DNA from: Mesorhizobium sp. ORS 3324
Lineage (GTDB): Bacteria; Pseudomonadota; Alphaproteobacteria; Rhizobiales; Rhizobiaceae
Assembly (NCBI GenBank): GCA_000824825.2
Contig: LM655206.1
Location: 213,368-277,367, forward strand
Reading direction: 5' to 3'
DNA length: 64,000 nucleotides
Shown here: one piece after another, positions 42,269 to 49,845 of the stretch
How the letters are laid out: every line of letters begins with the position of its first letter
How positions within the stretch are numbered: position 1 is the stretch's first letter
Program-made: the position numbers and the translations under genes
The notes under the pieces: model-generated
The model's input: only the letters and a program-made list of their open reading frames with translations
Databases searched by the model: none
Told to the model about the DNA's origin: nothing

Positions 42269-43135
42269 CTAGCGCGGGACAGTTCCCGGCATCGAACAGT
42301 CGAATGCCGGGATGCCCGGCTTTGCATAGGAAGCGGGCAAGCGTCGTGCCGGCTGACCAGCGATTTCGAGAAGCAGCTTTCGGCGGATCGCCACTTCGAA
42401 CATGGCGAGATCGTCAAGTCCGATCACGAATGCGTCTGGCCCACCGATGATACAATGCTCGTAGTACCGGGAGAGATACTGCGGGGCAAAGGATTGAAAG
42501 CCGTTGGAGCCATCATGCGGCAGAGACACCGGCAGGCCGTTGATGGTGACCCCCAGGCCCGTCAGCATCTCCCGTATGGGCCCGACCGGCAGGCCGGCAT
42601 TGTTCGGGCCGTCGCCTGATATGTCGATTACCCTGCGCTCGCCCGTCGCCAGGCTGTTTGCCAACAGGCCAGCGGCCGCCAGAAGACCACCGGAAACGGA
42701 GGTACCCGCCTCCGCAACGATCGGCTTCGCGGAGAGGGCATCAGCGAAGCGCTTTGCATCCTCGGCACTGCCGACAATCGTCCACGGCAGGACGACGCGT
42801 TGATATTTCGGTCCCGCCCATTCCAGGTAGGAAACAGCAATCGCGCCGCGTGCGCCTGATGCTATGGCCCGTCCAAGGCCGGGGTGGCGGAATGCGCTGA
42901 CATAGCCGTCGCGTTGAGCCCGCTGCTCGCGGAGAGTCATCGAGGAAGAGACGTCGACGGCGAGAACCAGTTCGAGGTCGACGCCGGGCTTTCGGATGCT
43001 GCCGGCTGCTGTCGGAGAGCAGGGGCTGCTGGCGAGGAACGCCAGCACCAGGAAACGTAATGATGCTGCCGGCCGCGATCTCTTGAATCGGGCGAGTCCG
43101 TTTTTCCAGCCACACATCGCTGCCATCCGCAACAC
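42269..43135 (-). CDS. DUF1194 protein (VWA-like, exported)
   Basis: 288 residues from GTG 43135 (in-frame ATGs at 43126 and 43117 are alternatives). An N-terminal hydrophobic segment (LRFLVLAFLASSPCSPTAAG) precedes a von Willebrand-A-type fold with the MIDAS-like motif DVSSSM, then ISGDGPNNAG further on. DUF1194 proteins are common in Alphaproteobacteria; no function is established. It is separated by 64 bp from the LuxR-type regulator gene upstream on the same strand. Confidence 0.8.
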   Translation of the reverse strand: MLRMAAMCGWKNGLARFKRSRPAASLRFLVLAFLASSPCSPTAAGSIRKPGVDLELVLAVDVSSSMTLREQRAQRDGYVSAFRHPGLGRAIASGARGAIAVSYLEWAGPKYQRVVLPWTIVGSAEDAKRFADALSAKPIVAEAGTSVSGGLLAAAGLLANSLATGERRVIDISGDGPNNAGLPVGPIREMLTGLGVTINGLPVSLPHDGSNGFQSFAPQYLSRYYEHCIIGGPDAFVIGLDDLAMFEVAIRRKLLLEIAGQPARRLPASYAKPGIPAFDCSMPGTVPR

Positions 43136-43199
43136 GGTTTCGATGGAGAAGTGTGTGCTGGCAGGTGGCTGCGCACTTCACCCGAACGGGTGAAGCCAA

Positions 43200-44387
43200 T
43201 CAGTTGCGTGGGGACGCTTTGAAGCGCGACAGCAGCGCCGTGAGCTCGGCTTGGCGATGCGTCCCGGTTTTGGCAAGGATTGCCTTGAGCTGGGTCCGCG
43301 CGGTTTCGCGGCCGATCGCCAGCCGCGCGCTCGCCGCCTCGATCCCGCCGCCTGTAGTGAGGCAGGAAGCCAACCGCGCCTCGGCCGCCGTCAGCCGGAA
43401 AACCTGGCCAAGCAACCGTTCCGACGGCACCTTTTCGCTGACCAGATCGGTGAAGCAAAGCAGGAAGTCTCCGCCGTTGAACAGGTCGCGCACGAAGGAT
43501 GTCATCGGCACGATTTCGGCCAGCAGCCAGAACGATCCGTCGCGGACAACGTCTTCCGGCCCCGCCAGAAACGTCCCATCCCGCGCACATGCAACGGCAG
43601 CCTTGATCATCCTTTGAAGACGTGAATCGCTCTCGCGATCGGCGGCGTGGATGTGGCCATTGCGCGCCGCCAGGCCGGCATCGAACAAAGCATCCGCGCG
43701 CTTGTTGCAACGTCTCAGGCAGCCGCGGCTGTCGAGCAGCGCGGCCGCGCAATTGAACTGGTCAAGCACGGCCAGTGCCGGGTCGAGCGAAACCTCCCAG
43801 ATCTTCTCCGCCAGGCTGATGACGCGGGCCAGGTCCGGCGCCACGCGCAGGAAATGGTCGGCCTCGGACATGTCAAAAGGCCCCACGCTTTTGGCGTCGC
43901 GGTACATCGACAGGACCCATTTGCGTCGCTTGACCGGGAAAACAACGGCGGCCCACAACTCGCGATGCCCCGGACGGGCTATCTCCTGATAGTAGGGCAG
44001 GAGCCTTCTTTCCTCCGGCGTGGAAATTTCGTCTTCCACGGTGAAGCAGGGCACCGGTTTCGGCAGTCGCGGCTCCCTTTCCGGATGCGGGTCGGGCGCA
44101 TCCCGGGCGTTCTCGACCCAGAGCTCCGTGAATTCGGCGTGTTCCAGCGAGTCCGGCGTCGGCCTGGTTCGCTGGCGTTGATCGCTGCGGAATGGATGCG
44201 TGCTGTCGTGTGTGCGGATCGCGCAACTCGTCACGCCGAGGGAATCGGCCAAATTTTGCAGCGCTCGCGGCCACCGCCCGAAATCGAAGGCGGCGTCGTA
44301 GCAATCCTCGATCGCGGGCGCGATTCCCCGATTGGCAGCCATTCGAACCGACCTTCGTGATGATGCACGGGCCACCACAATTTCCAT
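43200..44387 (-). CDS. LuxR-type helix-turn-helix regulator with long sensor region
   Basis: 395 residues. The last 65 form a LuxR-type DNA-binding domain: FRLTAAEARLASCLTTGGGI, then ARLAIGRETARTQLKAILAK and TGTHRQAELTALL. The first 300 have a PAS-like centre (LDQFNCAAALLDSRGCLRRC then NKRADALFD), probably a ligand-sensing region. It is upstream of the DUF1194 gene, which it may control. Ligand and targets unknown. Confidence 0.84.
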   Translation of the reverse strand: MEIVVARASSRRSVRMAANRGIAPAIEDCYDAAFDFGRWPRALQNLADSLGVTSCAIRTHDSTHPFRSDQRQRTRPTPDSLEHAEFTELWVENARDAPDPHPEREPRLPKPVPCFTVEDEISTPEERRLLPYYQEIARPGHRELWAAVVFPVKRRKWVLSMYRDAKSVGPFDMSEADHFLRVAPDLARVISLAEKIWEVSLDPALAVLDQFNCAAALLDSRGCLRRCNKRADALFDAGLAARNGHIHAADRESDSRLQRMIKAAVACARDGTFLAGPEDVVRDGSFWLLAEIVPMTSFVRDLFNGGDFLLCFTDLVSEKVPSERLLGQVFRLTAAEARLASCLTTGGGIEAASARLAIGRETARTQLKAILAKTGTHRQAELTALLSRFKASPRN

Positions 44388-44596
44388 ATTAGCACGAGCT
44401 TACGGATGCGAAAAATCACAAGCAAACAAGACGATGAAGCGACGGCTGGAATCAAACTGCGAACCTTCTCGTGAGCGCGTGGCGAAGCGCGTCATTGGCA
44501 ACTCCGTTGCGAATTCACGGCATCGCGGTTCGATCCGTCCGCCAATTCCCTTCAGCCGATTGACCGGATATTCGGAAGCACCTAGTTTGCCGGTGC

Positions 44597-44667
44597 AAAA
44601 AATGGGGATGGGGTTCCCCCGAAACCGCCCACCTCTTCCGAGTACAGGGCTGATGACTCCTGCCAGG
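44597..44667 (+). ncRNA. Fluoride riboswitch (crcB motif)
   Basis: The conserved core is visible: GGGGATGGGGTTCCCCC, followed by GAAACCGCCCACC and, after a short gap, GGGCTGATGACTCCTGCC. These correspond to the conserved pseudoknot and loop sequences of fluoride-sensing riboswitches (consensus GGNGATGG...AACCGCC...TGATGACNCCT). It lies about 105 bp upstream of crcB, the gene most often controlled by this RNA, which strongly supports the call. Confidence 0.87.
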
Positions 44668-44770
44668 CGTGTTCTCGCGCGGCGGGATTTGTTTTTCTGC
44701 TCGCATCATGCCTCTTTTTGGTAAGGCGATTCCCGTTTGGAACTCGCCCTTGGAGAAGGCATTTGAAGCG

Positions 44771-45163
44771 ATGACCCTTGCGGCTTGCGCCCTGGTCCTG
44801 ATCGGCGGTTTCCTAGGCGGTATTTGCCGCTTCTTCCTCTCGGGTCTGGTCGGCCGCAGCGTCGGCGAGACCTTTCCCTGGGGCACGCTGCTGGTCAACG
44901 TCTCCGGCGCGCTGGCCATCGGCGCCTTCGCCGGCGCGGCGCAGGCGATCGGGGGTGTCTTTTCCGCCGAGCCGGTGCGTGATCTGATCGTGGTCGGCCT
45001 GTTCGGCGGCTACACCACCGTCTCCTCCTTCTGCCTGCAGACGCTGAACCTGGCGCTCGAGGGCGAGCAGCGTCTCGCCGTCTTCAACGTCGTCGCCTCA
45101 TCGGCGCTCTGCGTGCTGTCGGTTGCGCTCGGCTTCCGGGCCGTCGTCTGGATGGCGGGGTAG
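44771..45163 (+). CDS. crcB: Fluoride channel CrcB/Fluc, subunit 1
   Basis: A 130-residue protein with four membrane spans. Fluc motifs: LIGGFLGGICRFFLSGLVGR, FPWGTLLVNVSGALAIGAF and LFGGYTTVSSFCLQTLNLAL. It exports fluoride by a dual-topology or heterodimeric pore. GGAGAAGG lies about 10 bases before ATG 44771, which favours this start over ATG 44708. The second, different crcB starts 6 bases after its stop, and a fluoride riboswitch precedes both. Confidence 0.9.
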   Translation: MTLAACALVLIGGFLGGICRFFLSGLVGRSVGETFPWGTLLVNVSGALAIGAFAGAAQAIGGVFSAEPVRDLIVVGLFGGYTTVSSFCLQTLNLALEGEQRLAVFNVVASSALCVLSVALGFRAVVWMAG

Positions 45164-45169
45164 GGCGTC

Positions 45170-45598
45170 ATGTCCGGAAACGACAGGCAGGCTGCATTGC
45201 GGCTCTATCTCGCGGTCGGTTGCGGCGCGGCGATCGGTTCGCTGACGCGTTTCCTGGCAGACTTTGTTATCGTCTCGCTGCTCGGCTCGAGCGCGCTTTA
45301 CGCCACCACTTTCGTCAATATCGTCGGCTCCTGGATCATCATGTTCTTCGCCACGCTGACCCGGCCGGACGGCCGGCTGATGGTCGGCCCGACCGGCCGC
45401 CAGTTCGTCACCGGCGGCTTTTGCGGCGGCCTCACCACTTTCTCCGCCATGAGCCTCGACACATATATCCTGCTTTTCGAGGGCGACCTGAGGCTCGCCG
45501 CGATCTATCTTGTCGGTGCCGTGGTGCTGTCGCTCGCTTCCGCCTGGCTTGGCTATCTTATGGCGGCCAGGTTCAACCGCTTGCCGGTCACCAGGTGA
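45170..45598 (+). CDS. crcB: Fluoride channel CrcB/Fluc, subunit 2
   Basis: A 142-residue second Fluc subunit: GCGAAIGSLTRFLADFVIVS, TTFVNIVGSWIIMFFATLTR and GGFCGGLTTFSAMSLDTYIL. Paired unlike crcB genes usually encode a heterodimer whose two subunits sit in opposite orientations. This copy has the full TTFS pattern while copy 1 has TTVSS. A DUF190 gene follows after 17 bases. Confidence 0.9.
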   Translation: MSGNDRQAALRLYLAVGCGAAIGSLTRFLADFVIVSLLGSSALYATTFVNIVGSWIIMFFATLTRPDGRLMVGPTGRQFVTGGFCGGLTTFSAMSLDTYILLFEGDLRLAAIYLVGAVVLSLASAWLGYLMAARFNRLPVTR

Positions 45599-45615
45599 CC
45601 AGGGAGAAGAACAAC

Positions 45616-46266
45616 ATGGAACTTCCCAGCCAATGCGTGCTGCTCAGGATCTTCTTCGGCGAGGACGACAGGGCGGCCGACGGCACGCCGCTGCACGAGG
45701 CGATCGTCATCAAGGCGCGCAAGGCCGGCATGGCGGGCGCGACCGTGCTCAGGGGGCCGCTCGGCTTCGGCCGATCGAGCGTGCTCCACACCGCCAAGAT
45801 CCTGAGGCTGTCGCAGGATCTGCCCATCGTCATCGAGATCGTCGACGCGCCGGAGAAGATCGATGCGTTCATCCCTGAGATCAAGGCGCTGACCAATAGC
45901 TGCCTGATCACCAGGGAAAAGGTGAGGTTATCCGCTACGGCGACGGGGATTGAACCCGGCCCGACCGCTCCGTCAGCCGCGGCGAAGACGGCGGCTGATC
46001 GTGTCTTCGTCGAAAATGCCCGCGGAAAAAAGCTTCATGGCTTCGATAGCCAGCTCGGAGGCCTCGGGGCTGCCGCGGACGATGCCCCGCTCCTCGCAAA
46101 CCTGGTCATAGATACGCTTCAGCAGGACGAGATCGTCCGGATATGCAACGCCGCTGTTGGAAACATGGGGGTTAATCATGCTTCCCTCCCTATTTTCGGG
46201 CGGAAGCGATGGTCGCTCACGGCCGGCGACGCCCTGTGTCACTTGTCGCCGGTGAAATCGATCTAG
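45616..46266 (+). pseudogene. DUF190 gene with probable frameshift near 45926
   Basis: The first 103 or so codons match the DUF190 family that often accompanies crcB: LPSQCVLLRIFFGEDDRAAD, IVIKARKAGMAGATVLRGPL, GFGRSSVLHTAKILRLSQDL, ending NSCLITREKVR. The family normally ends soon after a VIRY-type segment. Here the frame slips: inserting one G at about 45926 would give VIRYGDGD and a stop at 45951-45953. As it stands the frame runs on to 46266, through an opposite-strand gene. It is either a real frameshift in this strain or a sequencing error. Confidence 0.7.
45973..46179 (-). CDS. Small conserved-looking hypothetical protein
   Basis: 68 residues, MINPHVSNSGVAYPDDLVLL then KRIYDQVCEERGIVRGSPEA, ending FDEDTISRRLRRG. 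A near-perfect ribosome-binding site (GGGAGGGAAGC) precedes ATG 46179. The pattern looks helical and soluble. It overlaps the run-on tail of the frameshifted DUF190 gene on the opposite strand, which argues that the tail is not real coding sequence. Confidence 0.7.
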   Translation of the reverse strand: MINPHVSNSGVAYPDDLVLLKRIYDQVCEERGIVRGSPEASELAIEAMKLFSAGIFDEDTISRRLRRG

Positions 46267-46298
46267 GGCAGTCGGCCTTCCCGCCCACCCCGCTGCAA

Positions 46299-46326
46299 CA
46301 AAAAAGGCGGCCCGAGAGCCGCCTCC
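46299..46326 (-). terminator. Intrinsic terminator of ndk
   Basis: Stem GGCGGC with GCCGCC and a 6-base loop, flanked by six A residues that become a T run on the minus strand. About 20 bp beyond the ndk stop. Confidence 0.82.
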
Positions 46327-46345
46327 ATTGCAAAACCGAAGCTTC

Positions 46346-46768
46346 TCAGCCGACGATCTCGGTGTCCGAGAACCAGTAGCGGATTTCCTGCGCGGCGGTC
46401 TCCGGCGCGTCCGAGCCGTGCACCGAATTCTCGCCAATCGACAGCGCATGCACCTTGCGGATGGTGCCCTCGGCGGCATTGGCCGGGTTGGTGGCGCCCA
46501 TCACTTCGCGGTTCTTGGCAATGGCGTTCTCGCCTTCCAGCACCTGCACGACGGTCGGACCCGACGACATGAACTCGACCAACTCACCGAAGAACGGACG
46601 CTCCTTGTGCACGGCGTAGAAGCCTTCGGCCTCGCGGCGGCTCATCCACACGCGGCGCGATGCGATGACGCGCAGGCCGGCGTCCTCCAGCATCTTGGTG
46701 ATGGCGCCGGTCAGATTGCGCTTGGTGGCATCCGGCTTGATCATGGAGAAGGTGCGTTCGATCGCCAT
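46346..46768 (-). CDS. ndk: Nucleoside diphosphate kinase
   Basis: 140 residues, full family length. It balances nucleoside triphosphate pools through a phosphohistidine intermediate. The N-terminal ERTFSMIKPDATKRNLTG and the active-site segment NSVHGSDAPETAAQEI (catalytic His) are clear. ATG 46768. Confidence 0.96.
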   Translation of the reverse strand: MAIERTFSMIKPDATKRNLTGAITKMLEDAGLRVIASRRVWMSRREAEGFYAVHKERPFFGELVEFMSSGPTVVQVLEGENAIAKNREVMGATNPANAAEGTIRKVHALSIGENSVHGSDAPETAAQEIRYWFSDTEIVG

Positions 46769-46945
46769 TGGGTCGTCCTTGTTCTGGGAATGGAAATTGG
46801 AGTGGCGGGCTCTATACAAGCCGCCCGGCGGCTTGCCAAGGGGCGGCGGCTTCTGGTCAGGGCCGGCTCTTTGCGGGATAATTAGACGGCTGCGAACTCG
46901 CTTCGCGTGCAACTCCGGAGCGTCGAGGCAGCGGAGCCGGAGGCG

Positions 46946-47194
46946 ATGAACTGGCCTTACCTCAGACGCGGCGACATCGCCGGCATTCTCCTCATGGCCG
47001 TGGTTCTTGCCGCGATCATCTTCGTCCTGCTGTTCTTTCCACAAACCGGACAGCAGAATTTCGGCTTCGGCCCGGAATGGCAGTGCGCGCGCATCGAAAA
47101 AGGCGATCCGATCTGCGTCAGGCTGGTCGAGAAGGGCGCGCCGAACAAGGGCGCGCCGGCTGGGGGCGCGCCGGATGGCGACGCGCCGAAGTAG
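46946..47194 (+). CDS. Small single-span membrane protein
   Basis: 82 residues. A membrane span (GILLMAVVLAAIIFVLLFF) follows a short N-terminus; the rest is periplasmic or cytoplasmic with two Cys (EWQCARIEKGDPICVRL) and a repeated GAP-rich end (GAPNKGAPAGGAPDGDAPK). GGAGG precedes ATG 46946 by 5 bases. No family recognised. Confidence 0.65.
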   Translation: MNWPYLRRGDIAGILLMAVVLAAIIFVLLFFPQTGQQNFGFGPEWQCARIEKGDPICVRLVEKGAPNKGAPAGGAPDGDAPK

Positions 47195-47197
47195 ACG

Positions 47198-47494
47198 CTA
47201 AAGCTCGACCTCGATGGTCAGCGCCGGCGTGTCGCCGGCCTTGAGGCCTTCGCGCTGCCGCACCGAAGTCTTGACCGGCAACAGCAGGCTGCCCGACGCC
47301 TTGTCGGGGAAGAGCGACGTGCTCCATCTCGTTTGGCCGATGACGGCCGTCACGCCGAGCGAGCCCCACGGCCGTGCCAGCCCGGCCATCGCCGCCCTGA
47401 TCCGCGCTGCGAACTCGACCGGCAGTGTCACGAAATGCCAGCCGCCCTTGCCGGGATAGACCCAGATCTCGGCCTGCATCTCATAGCGCAGCAT
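47198..47494 (-). CDS. DUF1905 protein
   Basis: 98 residues from ATG 47494. The DUF1905 pattern includes WVYPGKGGWHFVTLPVEFAA near the N-terminus and RWSTSLFPDKASGSLLLPVK near the C-terminus. It converges with the preceding gene, its stop lying 3 bases from that gene's end. Function unknown. Confidence 0.78.
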   Translation of the reverse strand: MLRYEMQAEIWVYPGKGGWHFVTLPVEFAARIRAAMAGLARPWGSLGVTAVIGQTRWSTSLFPDKASGSLLLPVKTSVRQREGLKAGDTPALTIEVEL

Positions 47495-47521
47495 GGCGAT
47501 CCTGCCGCTCGCGGCCCCGCA

Positions 47522-47570
47522 ATGCATGTCGCCCAAAAGTGCGTAGCGGTTTTGGGAGAACGACATGCAT
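47522..47570. repeat. 49-bp palindromic repeat, family C, copy 2
   Basis: Reverse-complement copy of the element at 19930-19978, differing at two positions (one in the centre, one near an end). It lies between the DUF1905 start and the GST gene. The outer ends read ATGCATGTCG and CGACATGCAT, a perfect palindrome here. Confidence 0.8.
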
Positions 47571-47587
47571 CAAAGCAAAGACTTCCG

Positions 47588-48280
47588 TCACGCCGCCGCC
47601 GCGACCTGCCGGCCGATCCCATCATGCAGGTCGAGGCAGCGCTCGAACCATTGGGTCACGCTGTCGCCGTCGGCGAGCAGCCGGTAGGGCGAGGCGATGC
47701 GCGCCCACTGCAGCGCGCCGAAGACGATGTAGTCGCAAAACAGCGGCGTGGCTCCGCCGATGAAGGGCTGGTAGGTGAGCATCGAGCGCAGCGGCTCCAG
47801 CGAGGCGCGGAAGCCGGCGAGCCCCGCGTCGCGGCCGGCCACCACCTCTTCCAGCCGCTTGCCGTAGCGCCTCTCGCGGTCCTCGCGGAAATAGCGGCCG
47901 TTCGTCTCGTCCTGCATCCCATGCAGGTCGGTGAGCGCTACCGTGGCGACATAAGGGTGGATGGTGAGTTGCGACCAGCGCTCGATGAAGCGCGCCATCG
48001 CCTTGCCGCCTTCGCCGCCAAACAGCGTCGGCCGCTCCGGATAGGCCTCGTCGAGATAGAGCGCGATGGCGAAGGAATCGACCACCACGCGCTCGCCGTC
48101 GCGGATCACCGGCACGGTCTTCGACACACCCCCTTCGACCTTCGGCACTTCGAGAAAGCGCGTCGGCACCTTGGTGGCGGCGAGCCCCTTATGGGCAAGC
48201 GCCATCTTCGTCTTCCAGCAATGCGGGCTGAACGGGCGCTGGGTGTCGTGGCCGACGAGATCATAGAACAGAATGGTCAT
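47588..48280 (-). CDS. Glutathione S-transferase family protein
   Basis: 230 residues. The N-terminal thioredoxin-like domain reads ILFYDLVGHDTQRPFSPHCW (with a Ser-Pro-His-Cys-Trp active-site region), SKTVPVIRDGERVVVDSFAI (cis-Pro and Glu/Asp-Ser contact). The C-terminal helical domain ends WFERCLDLHDGIGR. This SPHCWK pattern is shared with beta-etherase (LigE)-type GSTs. Substrate unknown. Confidence 0.84.
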   Translation of the reverse strand: MTILFYDLVGHDTQRPFSPHCWKTKMALAHKGLAATKVPTRFLEVPKVEGGVSKTVPVIRDGERVVVDSFAIALYLDEAYPERPTLFGGEGGKAMARFIERWSQLTIHPYVATVALTDLHGMQDETNGRYFREDRERRYGKRLEEVVAGRDAGLAGFRASLEPLRSMLTYQPFIGGATPLFCDYIVFGALQWARIASPYRLLADGDSVTQWFERCLDLHDGIGRQVAAAA

Positions 48281-48340
48281 TGGCGGGTCGGTCCCTGAGG
48301 TTTACGAAGAGCCGGGATTCGTAGTGAGCCGGATGGAAGA

Positions 48341-48850
48341 ATGAAACAGCATTTCATGATGTTTGCGGCCTACAATCAATGGGCCAACACGCGCATCTAT
48401 GATGCCGCCGCCGACCTCGACGAAGAGGAACTCGGCCGCGACCTCGGGGCCTTCTTCGGCTCGACGCTCGGCACGCTCAATCATCTGCTCGTCACCGACC
48501 GCATCTGGATGAAGCGCTTTACCGGCGAGGGTGATGCGCCGTCGAACCTTGCGACGATCCTCTATCGCGCCTTCCCAGGCTTGCGTTTGGCGCGCGAGGC
48601 TGAGGACAGGAGGATCGTCGACTGGGTGGGCGGCATGACCGACAAGGCTTTCGCCGGACGTTTTTCCTATATGACGACCGACATGCGCACCGTTTCGCAG
48701 CGGCTGGCGCCTGCGCTCAGCCATCTTTTCAACCACCAGACCCACCACCGCGGCCAGGCGCATATGTGCCTCACCGTGCTCGGCCGGCCTTCTGTGCCGC
48801 TCGACCTGATGCTGTTCCAGCGTTCCGAGGAAGGCCGCGCCTACGCCTGA
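48341..48850 (+). CDS. DinB-family protein
   Basis: 169 residues. The four-helix bundle begins MKQHFMMFAAYNQWANTRIY; metal-binding His are seen in GTLNHLLVTDRIWM and HLFNHQTHHRGQAHM. Its closest relatives are small stand-alone DinB proteins of unknown substrate, some of them thiol transferases. Divergent from the GST gene, with 60 bp between starts. Confidence 0.86.
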   Translation: MKQHFMMFAAYNQWANTRIYDAAADLDEEELGRDLGAFFGSTLGTLNHLLVTDRIWMKRFTGEGDAPSNLATILYRAFPGLRLAREAEDRRIVDWVGGMTDKAFAGRFSYMTTDMRTVSQRLAPALSHLFNHQTHHRGQAHMCLTVLGRPSVPLDLMLFQRSEEGRAYA

Positions 48851-49073
48851 GACGCGGCATCCGTGCACGGTTTTCCGGTCGCCGATTGTCGATCAAGCTC
48901 AAACATTAAGGAAAACTCGTATATCGTTTTGAAACAACGAATTTTTCCTGAAAAAAATGGAACCCTGACGGACTCCGTTCGTATCCCCCTCGTTCCCTCC
49001 CGCACAGGCATGCGCACGGACATCGCGCTCCGGCGATGCGGTGCGGAAAAATGTGGCAACGAAGGAGAATGTC

Positions 49074-49577
49074 ATGAATGGTATCGCAGAGAAAATCGCC
49101 GGCGCTTTGGTCGCAGGCATCGCCATTCTCGCCGTGCCGGCGAACGCCGCCGGTCTCGACATCGGCTTTGGCATCGACAATAGCGGCGCCGGCAGCCCGG
49201 GCGGCCTGACTATCGGGGCGGGGAGCTCGGTCGGCGGTTCAACCGGTCTCGGCACTGGCTTCGGCAGCAATATCGGCGGCGTCGGCGTGGGCAGCACGGG
49301 CGGCTTGAACGCTGGGGCGGGCACCTCGATCGGCGGCACCGCAGGCGCGACCGCCGGCACCTCGTTCGGTGCAACGGGTGGCGTCAGTGGCGCCGGCACC
49401 GTGAACGGCGCTGGCACCGTGAGCGGCGCTGGCACCGTGGGCGGCTCCGGCGGCCTCAGCACCGGCACGGGCACCTCGATCGGCGGCACCACCGGCACAA
49501 CCACAGGCACCGGCGCGTCGTTTGGTGCGACAAGCGGCGGCATCTTGGGCGGCTCGGACGACATGACCGCCCCCTGA
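49074..49577 (+). CDS. Gly/Ser/Thr-rich exported protein
   Basis: 167 residues. The signal peptide MNGIAEKIAGALVAGIAILA ends VPANA; the mature part is almost wholly Gly, Ser, Thr, Ala and Val in degenerate GTSIGG/GAGTVSG repeats. No Cys or aromatic clusters. ATG 49074 follows GAAGGAG; an ATG at 49041 is in frame but poorer. It could be an extracellular matrix or adhesion protein, but no family can be named. Confidence 0.65.
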   Translation: MNGIAEKIAGALVAGIAILAVPANAAGLDIGFGIDNSGAGSPGGLTIGAGSSVGGSTGLGTGFGSNIGGVGVGSTGGLNAGAGTSIGGTAGATAGTSFGATGGVSGAGTVNGAGTVSGAGTVGGSGGLSTGTGTSIGGTTGTTTGTGASFGATSGGILGGSDDMTAP

Positions 49578-49845
49578 AGCAGTTTGGGAAAGGCGCTCGG
49601 CTTTCCCGTCCGGAATTGCGTGAAACAAACTGCTGGAGCGATCCGATCAGGCGGAAGAACTCTGGCATGATCTCCCAACTGCGGGTTCGGAAAAGAAGCT
49701 CGTCGCCGCGGCGGCGGGCTTCCTGGTTACCTTCGCGCCAACGGGCGCCTAATCGCTGTTAACCAAGCTTGCATTGAAGCTAATGTATTAGGACTTCGTT
49801 TGCGCTCTCGCCCCACAATGGGCCAGTTGCAGCGGGAGCAATGAA

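Noticed and set aside
48893..48960. Imperfect AT-rich palindrome before the Gly-rich gene as a terminator or operator
   Set aside because: The arms pair only partly and there is no clear T run; it may be a promoter element but I cannot support a specific call.
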